From assembly GCA_018645535.1 (NCBI GenBank), contig JABGWN010000095.1, positions 1 through 13,265 of the forward strand: 13,265 bases of DNA. Reading direction: 5' to 3'. Below are positions 1 to 5,993 of the stretch, one piece after another. The DNA is from Methanobacteriota archaeon. GTDB lineage: Archaea > Thermoplasmatota > Poseidoniia > Poseidoniales > Poseidoniaceae. The notes beneath the pieces are model-generated. The model saw only the letters and a list, made by a program, of their open reading frames with translations. It was not told where the DNA came from and did not search any database. The stretch's first letter is position 1, and each line of letters opens with the position of its first letter. The position numbers were made by a program, and so were the translations under genes.

Positions 1-2
1 AA

Positions 3-44
3 ATCAACGACCTCCTCCCGGGTATTGACACAACAAACCAATGA
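3..44 (+). CDS. possible C-terminal end of an upstream gene (partial)
   Basis: Reading in frame 3 from the window edge gives a short open stretch, INDLLPGIDTTNQ, ending at a TGA at 42-44. This would put the stop 10 nt before the ATG at 55, with the purine-rich GAGGATG leader of the next gene starting in the stop codon, a common arrangement in compact archaeal operons. Only 13 codons are visible. Frame 2 also ends in a TGA (26-28), and frame 1 stays open into the next gene, so the assignment is weak. No function can be given. Confidence 0.25.
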   Translation: MNDLLPGIDTTNQ

Positions 45-49
45 GGATG
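43..49 (+). promoter_or_regulatory. Shine-Dalgarno-like site for the diadenylate cyclase
   Basis: GAGGATG lies with its GAGG core 8 nt before the ATG at 55. It favours that ATG over the in-frame TTG at 25, which has no purine-rich leader. Confidence 0.5.
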
Positions 50-54
50 AAGCG

Positions 55-903
55 ATGAGCGACCTACCTCGCATGGTAAGCGTTGCTTTAGAGTCCAGCA
101 AATTTGCATTTGATGCTGTATTAATGGTTTCAAATGATAGTCGGAAAGTTCGATCCATCGTTCCTGTGCTTCCAAAGAATTTGCCTTTACGAGTTATGAC
201 GAGTCTAAATCGAGTAAGAGATGCTTTGATAGAACATCAAATTGATGCGCAGGTTCTCGAAGAAGGGTTGTCCTCAAAAGGTCTCTCAGTCCTCAATGAG
301 CTGTATGATATGGTCTTGCAAGGGATGGGTGAACGATGGGTCGCAAAGGGAGGAAGATTACTCATTGTAATGGCCGAACCAATCGATGGCGTTCTCGTTG
401 TTGATTCAGCCATGCTGGGAGCCGGAAGGCTTGCATCCATCGCCGAGGAACAATCCATTGAATTGGACGTATTGATGCGTATGGTCGAACTATCCCGTGC
501 AGTTGGAACACGAGGCCGAGAAGGTTCTGCAGTTGGAGCACTATTTGCAATAGGGAACATTCAGAAGATGCGAGGCCATTCTACTTCGATGGTTTTGAAT
601 CCATTCAAGGGACACAGTGTTTCCAAGCGAGATGTTCGAATTCGAGAGAATCATGAGACAATGGCTGAATTTGCTTGGCTTGATGGAGCGATTTTGTTCA
701 ATCGGGAAGGCATTGCAAGCGATGCAGGCCGCTACATTCAGGTTCCTGCAGGCCTTTCACCAAAGTCAGGAGAAGGTGGTCGCCACCTTGCTGCTCGAGC
801 GATCTCTCAACTCTCGGATGGAGTTGCAATCGCTGTTTCTTCTACAGGAAGTATTGTTCTTTACGCCAATGGGCGTGAACGATACCGTGTTCGAATCAGA
901 TGA
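55..903 (+). CDS. dacZ: diadenylate cyclase, archaeal DacZ type
   Basis: This enzyme is predicted to condense two ATP into cyclic di-AMP in the cytoplasm. Using the ATG at 55 (282 aa), residues 20-120 form an alpha/beta domain like the N-terminal pyruvate-kinase-C-like domain known in archaeal DacZ. The C-terminal DAC domain is clear: GREGSAVGALFAIGN at 154-168, NPFKGH at 182-187, the DGA motif at 210-212 and GRHLAARAIS at 242-251. The last corresponds to the RHR motif of bacterial enzymes but has Leu as its third residue. There is no membrane segment and no helix-hairpin-helix region as in bacterial DisA. The frame is open to the window edge, so TTG25 or a start further upstream cannot be excluded; ATG55 has the better leader. 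The 3' end overlaps the convergent gene by 8 nt. Family assignment is firm from the motifs; activity is inferred. Confidence 0.9.
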   Translation: MSDLPRMVSVALESSKFAFDAVLMVSNDSRKVRSIVPVLPKNLPLRVMTSLNRVRDALIEHQIDAQVLEEGLSSKGLSVLNELYDMVLQGMGERWVAKGGRLLIVMAEPIDGVLVVDSAMLGAGRLASIAEEQSIELDVLMRMVELSRAVGTRGREGSAVGALFAIGNIQKMRGHSTSMVLNPFKGHSVSKRDVRIRENHETMAEFAWLDGAILFNREGIASDAGRYIQVPAGLSPKSGEGGRHLAARAISQLSDGVAIAVSSTGSIVLYANGRERYRVRIR

Positions 904-1639
904 TTTGTTCAATCGCTTGTTCAATTGTCACTTCACCCTTCGCTACTTTTCGAGCGAGTTCTGTTGGAATCGTTATTCTCCCATTGCTCTTATTCCTACT
1001 CATACGTTGAATATCTCTCAATTCGCCTTCGCTCGGATTAATCTCAGTCATTTCCCGGACTTGTCGCCCAGATAATGTAGCAATTCGGACTGCTGCTACG
1101 CCATGCTGTTGTCTGTTAAGTCCACGAGAGGTTTTGTTTTCTTTGACTAATTCAACACTATGACTTTTGATAAGGAGGGCATTTACGAGCCGATCTCGAT
1201 GAGAAGGTGAACCGTTTCCTAATTTGAAAAGAAGATGCTGAAACGATTGGTGTTGCAGTAAAGCGTCGATTCGAACTAGACATTCATCGATTGATTCAGT
1301 TTGAATTGTATCAATTAAAACTCCATCTGCAAGCCATGCTAAACCTGGTCTTGGTCCTGTATCGATTCCAATGATGAGGCGGTGTGTTTGTTTTGGACTA
1401 CGTAAAGCAAAGATTGCTTCTTCGATCATTTCGTCGATTGATTCTAGTTGAGCCGCAATAGGCCGGCCTTCATGTTGTCGAAATGCAACTTCTTGGGGAG
1501 TTCCAATCCAAATTGAATCTCGATGTGGGAGAGTTTCATCGATTGAGCGTTGCTCAACGTTGACCTTCCGTTCTCGTAGAAGATGCATCACGCGATATGC
1601 TAACTGAAAGTTCTCAGTCCTCACAACAATCTTCTGCAC
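896..1639 (-). CDS. RNase H-fold (RuvC/YqgF-like) conserved archaeal protein
   Basis: This 247-aa soluble protein starts with GTG at 1639. Residues 1-55 form an alpha/beta module (IVVRTENFQLAYRVMHLL, then SIWIGTPQEV). Residues 88-190 look like an RNase H/RuvC-type fold: a first strand with Asp93 (IIGIDTGPRPGLAWL), a strand ending in KLGNGSP (139-145), a strand VELVKENKTS (162-171) with Glu167, and a final helix HGVAAVRIATL (179-189). Canonical RuvC nucleases carry acidic residues in that last helix and none is visible here, so it may be a non-catalytic or divergent nucleic-acid-binding member. The tail, GRITIPTELARKVAKGEVTIEQAI (220-243 region), resembles a small DNA-binding helical element. 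It is transcribed divergently from the Hjc-like gene and ends inside the dacZ 3' end. A role in DNA or RNA metabolism is inferred; the exact family is not recognised. Confidence 0.7.
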   Translation of the reverse strand: MQKIVVRTENFQLAYRVMHLLRERKVNVEQRSIDETLPHRDSIWIGTPQEVAFRQHEGRPIAAQLESIDEMIEEAIFALRSPKQTHRLIIGIDTGPRPGLAWLADGVLIDTIQTESIDECLVRIDALLQHQSFQHLLFKLGNGSPSHRDRLVNALLIKSHSVELVKENKTSRGLNRQQHGVAAVRIATLSGRQVREMTEINPSEGELRDIQRMSRNKSNGRITIPTELARKVAKGEVTIEQAIEQII

Positions 1640-1663
1640 AGTTTGTTGTTTCTCTCAATGTCC

Positions 1664-1672
1664 TTTAATTAT
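1664..1672 (-). promoter_or_regulatory. TATA-like box for the RNase H-fold gene
   Basis: On the minus strand this reads ATAATTAAA. Its centre lies about 29 nt before the GTG at 1639, the spacing expected between an archaeal TATA box and the start of a leaderless transcript. A short purine stretch (GAGAGAAA) lies between them, so a short-leader transcript is also possible. Inferred from position and composition only. Confidence 0.4.
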
Positions 1673-1700
1673 CCGATGCAAAATAGAAACAAAAATCACT

Positions 1701-1712
1701 CGACATTTGTCG
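1701..1712. repeat. perfect 5-bp inverted repeat in a divergent promoter region
   Basis: CGACA-TT-TGTCG is a perfect dyad with a 2-nt spacer, lying between the two TATA-like boxes of the divergent RNase H-fold and Hjc-like genes. It could be an operator half-site pair for a dimeric regulator acting on both genes. It is short enough to occur by chance. Confidence 0.3.
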
Positions 1713-1727
1713 TAAAATGACCGAAGT

Positions 1728-1735
1728 CAATAAAG
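1728..1735 (+). promoter_or_regulatory. TATA-like box for the Hjc-like gene
   Basis: CAATAAAG is preceded by a purine-rich BRE-like stretch (CCGAAGT). Its centre is about 27 nt before the ATG at 1759, which suits leaderless transcription from an archaeal promoter. There is no good Shine-Dalgarno site before the ATG, which supports this reading. Confidence 0.4.
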
Positions 1736-1758
1736 GCGGCTGACATTGATGTAGGGCT

Positions 1759-2379
1759 ATGTCAAGCCAGTATGAGCGAGAACTACGCCACGTTTTGGCA
1801 GGGATTCCTGCTGGTGTTGAGGCGGTAATCCGATCATGTTCTGTTGAAGAAAAAGAGCGTATGAGGATGGTACAGAAGCGCCCTTTTTTGGTTGTCCGAG
1901 CTGCTGGTTCAGGGATTGAAGGCAGTGGCGATCTTCTTGTCCTTCGAGGGGACATATGTTTCCCAATAGAAGTCAAAACAACGAAGCCGAGGAAATTGTA
2001 TCTTAGTGGTAGGACACTCGATCAATACAATGCATTGGTCTACGAAGGCGATCGTTGTGGCCTTATGCCACTCTACGCTCATCGATTGAAGGGCGTTCGT
2101 GGTGATTCATGGAGAATTTTCCGCGTGGAAACATCAACACTTCGTGGAAGTTTAGGTGTACTCGCTCGACGAATACCATCATTGCCAAGGACAAGAAATG
2201 GACGTGCATTCATTGATTGGGAACAGGGAATGCCACTCAACGAATTCATTGAAATTGTCTGTCAACAAGATGCATCGTCACCGACCCTTGGCTTCCTTCA
2301 AGGTCGAATCGAGTTCGAACAACCACAAGTAACCAAACCATCGGTTATTGAGGAGTTGCTACGAAGGCGCTCAGCCTGA
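1759..2379 (+). CDS. Hjc-like Holliday junction resolvase, extended form
   Basis: This is predicted to be a nuclease of the archaeal Hjc type, which cleaves four-way DNA junctions during recombination and fork repair. The 206-aa protein has the family pattern: YERELRHVL at 5-13 (Glu6/Glu8), VVRAAGSG at 45-52, Asp58 in GSGDLLVL, and the E-x-K pair Glu71/Lys73 in FPIEVKTT. It then shows the usual end of the core, PLYAHRLKGVRGDSWRIFRVE at about 103-123. Two things are unusual. About 35 residues separate the first acidic motif from the VVR strand, where Hjc proteins normally have a much shorter link. There is also a C-terminal extension of roughly 75 residues (about 130-206) with no recognised domain. 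It is divergent from the RNase H-fold gene and its stop is 8 nt from the stop of the convergent metalloprotease gene. The catalytic pattern is well preserved, so activity is likely; junction specificity is inferred. Confidence 0.78.
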   Translation: MSSQYERELRHVLAGIPAGVEAVIRSCSVEEKERMRMVQKRPFLVVRAAGSGIEGSGDLLVLRGDICFPIEVKTTKPRKLYLSGRTLDQYNALVYEGDRCGLMPLYAHRLKGVRGDSWRIFRVETSTLRGSLGVLARRIPSLPRTRNGRAFIDWEQGMPLNEFIEIVCQQDASSPTLGFLQGRIEFEQPQVTKPSVIEELLRRRSA

Positions 2380-2387
2380 GTTGAATT

Positions 2388-3857
2388 CTAGAAATATGGA
2401 ATGAAAATTGTAAACAAGAGTGCAAACAGAATAAATAATGATGAGATACTGCTTGCTTTTCTTGACCAATGATCAATCCACATTGGATGGAAATTCCATA
2501 GTTTGAGTTTCCTACCAACTGCTCTAAACCGAGTTAATCCAGCATGAACCATATCTTTGAACATATGACCACCATCAAACGGAACCATTGGGATGAGGTT
2601 GGTAAATCCAAGAAGGATGTTAACCCACATGACCCAGAATAACAGATTGACAAGGAACAGAAGTCCTCCCTTTCCAAGTAAGCTACTTATCCATCCATCA
2701 TCTGGTTCAAGCATTGTTTCCTCTGCAGGTGCCATTGCTACACCTTGAGACTCAAACGGTAAAATCATGACCTGAAGGATGTGAACTGGTGTTAGGAGAG
2801 TTCGCTGAAGCAGTGAATAATCCTGATTTGGAGACAGTGGACCTGCGATTCGATCGATTCCGGCTGTATTTTGGGCCATGCCCTCCACACCTAGGAACGC
2901 ATCACCCTGCTTAATTCCAAGAAGTTCTAAATCAGATTTTGCATAGCCTTCGGAAAGATAGTGCTCGTACTTGTCGCCTAATGTAATTGTTAGGTTCTCG
3001 GCTGTGCCGTCATTATGGACAACACCAAGCGTGATGTTCTCCCCTGCCTTATGCTCGTTCATGACCGTTCTAAATCCATTAAGGCCAACGACTTCAGTTC
3101 CATTGATTGTAGTGATGATGTCCCAAGGCTCCATCCCAGCAATGTCTGCAGGTTGGTCTTTGATGATGCCCCGGACATGTATTGTTTCATCACTGGTTGA
3201 AAATTGAGCTGCGAGTCCACCAAGAAGCAGAAGTATTGCAAATGCTGCAAATAAATTGGTAGCAGGACCAGCCGCAAACATTCGTTGCCGCTCTTTTCGA
3301 GGAGCCTTGAACAGTTCTTCTGCTTGTGGTTCTGCAAATGCTCCAAGTGGAAGTGGACCAAGTTGGAGCAAGCCAAAGGAACGAATTCTCATTCCATGGC
3401 TTCGAGCAAGCAGGCCATGTCCAAATTCATGAATGACAAGTGCAACAATGAAGCCGATCAATCCCCACCAAAGTGGAATCATTGGATTCAATCCAGGTAT
3501 GGCAACCAATTCACTTGCAGTGGGAGGTGGCGTGTCTATTGGATTGAAGATTGAACTAATAAACGCCACAACAACAAGAAGCGCCACCCCAAGCATAGCA
3601 AGATTACACACCCAAAGAGAGACTTCTCCATAGAAACGCCAGAATTTTCTTGGTTTCGCTACCTTCTCGAGTAAATCAAGACCACGTTTGGTTCGAACCA
3701 TGAGTACAAAACCAAACACTCTTGTTGCGTTCCATTGGTCAAGTTTTCCATCTCGCTCCCATTTTTTCAAGAGAAGGTACCAAGCAAAAATGAGCAATGG
3801 GATGATGCGCCAATCAAAACTAACCGCACCCCATGACGCTGCCATCAACATTCCCAA
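2388..3857 (-). CDS. M50 family intramembrane metalloprotease (site-2-protease-like) with PDZ domain
   Basis: This is a multi-pass membrane zinc protease of the S2P/RseP type, which cuts transmembrane segments, often releasing regulators or clearing signal-peptide remnants. In the numbering that starts at codon 3875 (495 aa), it has N-terminal TM segments (about 23-37 and 86-108), the zinc motif HEFGH at 149-153 in a TM helix, and a PDZ-like domain at about 230-300 (IIKDQPADIAGMEPWDIITTING). A further TM leads to NLIPMVPFDGGH at 426-437, the family's NPxDG-type motif with the third zinc ligand Asp434. The last hydrophobic helix is at about 476-494. A GGAGG site at 3864-3868 sits 6 nt before TTG 3857 and 12 nt before ATG 3851, so either is a better start than TTG 3875, which lies upstream of it. 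The coordinates use TTG 3857. The substrate is unknown. Confidence 0.92.
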   Translation of the reverse strand: MGMLMAASWGAVSFDWRIIPLLIFAWYLLLKKWERDGKLDQWNATRVFGFVLMVRTKRGLDLLEKVAKPRKFWRFYGEVSLWVCNLAMLGVALLVVVAFISSIFNPIDTPPPTASELVAIPGLNPMIPLWWGLIGFIVALVIHEFGHGLLARSHGMRIRSFGLLQLGPLPLGAFAEPQAEELFKAPRKERQRMFAAGPATNLFAAFAILLLLGGLAAQFSTSDETIHVRGIIKDQPADIAGMEPWDIITTINGTEVVGLNGFRTVMNEHKAGENITLGVVHNDGTAENLTITLGDKYEHYLSEGYAKSDLELLGIKQGDAFLGVEGMAQNTAGIDRIAGPLSPNQDYSLLQRTLLTPVHILQVMILPFESQGVAMAPAEETMLEPDDGWISSLLGKGGLLFLVNLLFWVMWVNILLGFTNLIPMVPFDGGHMFKDMVHAGLTRFRAVGRKLKLWNFHPMWIDHWSRKASSISSLFILFALLFTIFIPYF

Positions 3858-3863
3858 CCCCTG

Positions 3864-3868
3864 CCTCC
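3864..3868 (-). promoter_or_regulatory. Shine-Dalgarno site GGAGG of the M50 protease gene
   Basis: GGAGG on the minus strand is 6 nt before TTG 3857 and 12 nt before ATG 3851. It argues that the start lies downstream of it rather than at TTG 3875. Confidence 0.5.
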
Positions 3869-3878
3869 ATTTCAATCA

Positions 3879-4475
3879 ATGCACCTTCTCTTGAATGTGA
3901 AGGTTCATGAATGGGTGCCACAAGGTCGTGTTATGCTCCACCATAACGCCATTGAAACATGGACAAATGACAAGTGGGGTCAACAAGCGATTCAGATTGC
4001 AGAATGGCTAATCGAAGACAACATCGTTCAAGCCTTTGTTCGATTGCAACGAGGAGCGCTCATTATCGATGGAACAATTGATCAAACAGGCCATCTACAA
4101 TGTAAGAGTCACCTTCACATACCGTTTGACCAATGGAACCCCGGTTCAATTCAAGCATCCAGAACAAGAGATTCAAGTGTTCGATTTCGACATCGACATG
4201 CAGAAATCACCTTGTCGGCACGTTTCAGAGCACCCGAATGGGGGCAGGCACTCCTAGAGGAATGGCTCATGGAACAACGCGGTGAAGAGACTCGACCAAA
4301 GAGTTCTGAGCAACGTCTCGCAACAATTCGTCGTTCTAAGGCCAGTGTTGAACGCTATCTTGAACAATCAAATCTTGATTATGCTCAAGAACTTCTCCTC
4401 TTGACAAAACTGAGTATCCACTCAGCAGAACGACATCTGTCATCTAAAAAACAACCAAGTGATAGCGAAGAATAA
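3879..4475 (+). CDS. uncharacterised protein, beta-rich N-terminal part and helical C-terminal part
   Basis: I do not recognise this 198-aa soluble protein. Residues 1-120 alternate short hydrophobic strands with charged loops (for example FVRLQRGALIIDGTID at 53-68) and hold a cluster of His and Arg (RFRHRH, 102-107). Residues 120-190 are strongly helical and charged, with a basic stretch LATIRRSKASVERYL (147-161) and a possible short coiled coil. There is no signal peptide, TM segment or metal motif. The start is uncertain: ATG 3879 has no Shine-Dalgarno site and would leave almost no spacer to the divergent protease gene. ATG 3933 (residue 19) follows a weak AAGGT and is an alternative. Its stop abuts the stop of the convergent signal peptidase gene. 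That it is a real gene is supported by an open frame filling the gap between two convincing genes and by its ordinary composition. Confidence 0.6.
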   Translation: MHLLLNVKVHEWVPQGRVMLHHNAIETWTNDKWGQQAIQIAEWLIEDNIVQAFVRLQRGALIIDGTIDQTGHLQCKSHLHIPFDQWNPGSIQASRTRDSSVRFRHRHAEITLSARFRAPEWGQALLEEWLMEQRGEETRPKSSEQRLATIRRSKASVERYLEQSNLDYAQELLLLTKLSIHSAERHLSSKKQPSDSEE

Positions 4476-4484
4476 TTATTCTTC
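4467..4484. terminator. 18-bp perfect palindrome over two abutting stop codons, possible bidirectional terminator
   Basis: GAAGAATAATTATTCTTC is a perfect 18-bp palindrome centred exactly between the TAA of the plus-strand gene (4473-4475) and the TAA of the minus-strand signal peptidase gene (4476-4478). In either transcript it could fold as a 7-bp AT-rich stem with an AAUU loop and a U-rich 3' arm. It arises because both proteins end in Glu-Glu-stop with identical codons (GAA GAA TAA). A terminator role is inferred. Confidence 0.4.
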
Positions 4485-5522
4485 TTCAGTTATTCCTAAT
4501 GCAATGAGTAATCCTTGTTCTTGTTTCGCTTGAACGTATTCCGGTGAAGACATGAACAGCTTACGAACAATCGGTTCGATGATGACCGGCATGAGTAATA
4601 TTCCTCCAATGCACAGGAAAAGATAGAGTAATGATGATGATGGGACAAATTCTAATCCGGGTCCCGTTCCGCTGACCATCAGTTTAACCGAACCAAGCCA
4701 TGGAATTTCCCCACCTGCTCTTCCAACGACCCACGAATCACGCACAGGCCCGAGGGTTGAACCGTCGTTTGTTCGAAGTCCTGATGACCCGTTTACTGCT
4801 GCTGCGCCCTGATCAACTGAACATCGATTTGCATCACCAAGCGTTAACAGACCAGAATGAGAAGGAACCCATTCATAGATCATCAGATATTCTTCAACGC
4901 CTGCATGAACCATTCGATCACAATCGTAGTAGCCTGATTGTAGGCCATCAAATGCAAGAGTAATCGACGTCACATTGGTCAGATTAGTTCCAGGAACGTC
5001 CCAAGTAGAAACACAAGCACCTATTTCCCCGTCGACAATCCATTCTGAGTCATAAGAAACATCACTCGCACATTCGCTCTGATTTGATGCATGAATGGCT
5101 TCATTTGGTATCACACGTAGTATTGCTCGATGAATGATAGGAGTTGTCGCTTCTCCATTTTTCTTGTAGATGACCACGTCGCCTTCCATACCATGTGATT
5201 CATATCCGTAACTGCGATGCGATTTGTCTGTTGCTTCAGCAAAGGTAACCAAGGAATCAATCGAAGTATCATGAACGAGAACTAGGTCTCCTGCATCGAT
5301 GCTCCCAACTTCCCCCTCTTTATCATGAATCATACTTGATGATTCAACAACAACGAGAGGTGGCATTGAGCCTGTATGCGCATAAAGAGCAAAGATGAGA
5401 ATGACGATCATGCCACCAGCAAGCAGAACTTCTCGGATAAGAAGTTGTACCGAACTGGTTTCTTCCAAACGTTCCACCTGTCTCAGCGTCGTAGGCCTCG
5501 TTCTTGAAGGAATGCGTTCCAA
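4476..5522 (-). CDS. signal peptidase I, archaeal/ER (S26B) type
   Basis: This membrane protease removes signal peptides from secreted proteins at the outer face of the cytoplasmic membrane. The 348-aa protein has an N-terminal TM segment (about 29-47), the catalytic Ser63 in VVESSSM (58-64), the following IDAGDLVLV (75-83), and GDVVIYKKNG (114-123). His131 is in PIIHRAI, the residue that replaces bacterial Lys in archaeal and ER enzymes. LLTLGDANR at 225-233 supplies Asp230, fitting the Ser-His-Asp set. A second hydrophobic segment (about 296-316) precedes a charged tail. Residues about 140-220 are an insertion between the His and the GD motif, with several Cys, longer than in minimal archaeal enzymes. 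The TTG at 5522 lies inside the upstream gene (40-nt overlap); GTG 5477, just after that gene's stop, is an alternative start. Together the two genes form one minus-strand unit. Confidence 0.87.
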   Translation of the reverse strand: MERIPSRTRPTTLRQVERLEETSSVQLLIREVLLAGGMIVILIFALYAHTGSMPPLVVVESSSMIHDKEGEVGSIDAGDLVLVHDTSIDSLVTFAEATDKSHRSYGYESHGMEGDVVIYKKNGEATTPIIHRAILRVIPNEAIHASNQSECASDVSYDSEWIVDGEIGACVSTWDVPGTNLTNVTSITLAFDGLQSGYYDCDRMVHAGVEEYLMIYEWVPSHSGLLTLGDANRCSVDQGAAAVNGSSGLRTNDGSTLGPVRDSWVVGRAGGEIPWLGSVKLMVSGTGPGLEFVPSSSLLYLFLCIGGILLMPVIIEPIVRKLFMSSPEYVQAKQEQGLLIALGITEEE

Positions 5523-5866
5523 CGTTGTTCGTGGCCTGCTCCGAGCACGCCTGCTGAGCGATCTCCCTCGGAACGTCGTCGCTTCAATTCAGCAGTACTT
5601 TGAATCTCATACAATTCATCAAGTGTGCTTGCATGACCCTTGAAGACGAGGAATTCTGGAGTGATAACAATTAGGCCAAGCGTTGACAGCACTAGAATAC
5701 CGATTGCCAGACCCGTATATTCGGAATAGGGATCCATTTCTTGCAGGAAAAGTAGTTGACTCATCCCTGCTAAGAAAAGAACTGTTAGTGCACCAAAAAC
5801 AGTTGCTAAAATCAAGTATTGTCGCCCATGTTGAGTCGCCCACCATCGTGAAAATAAACCAGCCAT
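5483..5866 (-). CDS. small two-TM membrane protein
   Basis: I do not recognise this 127-aa protein. It has a short N-terminus with Trp-Trp-Ala, two hydrophobic segments (about 18-41 and 51-69) separated by an acidic loop (EMDPYSEY), and a basic, probably cytoplasmic tail (LDELYEIQSTAELKRRRSEG at 82-101, ending QERGLRR). The frame is open further upstream to 6109, but ATG 5866 is chosen because it is preceded by a strong purine-rich leader (GAGGGGAGACA) and because the longer versions would run into the divergent gene. ATG 5905 and ATG 5911 are other options. It is immediately upstream of signal peptidase I in the same direction, so the two are probably co-transcribed and this protein may assist secretion or signal peptide processing; that is inference from position only. 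Confidence 0.65.
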   Translation of the reverse strand: MAGLFSRWWATQHGRQYLILATVFGALTVLFLAGMSQLLFLQEMDPYSEYTGLAIGILVLSTLGLIVITPEFLVFKGHASTLDELYEIQSTAELKRRRSEGDRSAGVLGAGHEQRWNAFLQERGLRR

Positions 5867-5869
5867 TGT

Positions 5870-5877
5870 CTCCCCTC
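5870..5877 (-). promoter_or_regulatory. Shine-Dalgarno site of the small membrane protein gene
   Basis: On the minus strand GAGGGGAG ends 3 nt before ATG 5866, with its GAGG core 7 nt away. This decides the start at 5866 over the upstream in-frame ATGs. Confidence 0.55.
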
Positions 5878-5964
5878 TTGTTAGGCTAAGAGTGGAAGGA
5901 TTCATGACCATTGCGGAGAATTGTTTAGGTGCCCTGTCGCCGATGTGTTGATATGGTGCAAAGG

Positions 5965-5972
5965 AATAGTTT
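5965..5972 (+). promoter_or_regulatory. possible TATA-like element of the giant surface protein gene
   Basis: AATAGTTT, preceded by purine-rich AAAGG, is centred about 25 nt before ATG 5994. The position suits a leaderless archaeal promoter, but the match to a TATA box is imperfect. A competing signal is AAGGGATG at 5978-5985, which could be a weak ribosome binding site. Confidence 0.25.
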
Positions 5973-5993
5973 GGCTTAAGGGATGTCTGTATT

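Noticed and set aside
617..1075. 152-aa plus-strand open frame spanning the dacZ 3' end and the RNase H-fold gene
   Set aside because: It overlaps two convincing genes in other frames and its product is Phe/Leu/Arg-rich without recognisable motifs.
2370..2380. CTCAG-C-CTGAG inverted repeat at the end of the Hjc-like gene as a terminator
   Set aside because: A 1-nt spacer cannot form a real RNA loop and no T-tract follows, so it is probably coincidental.
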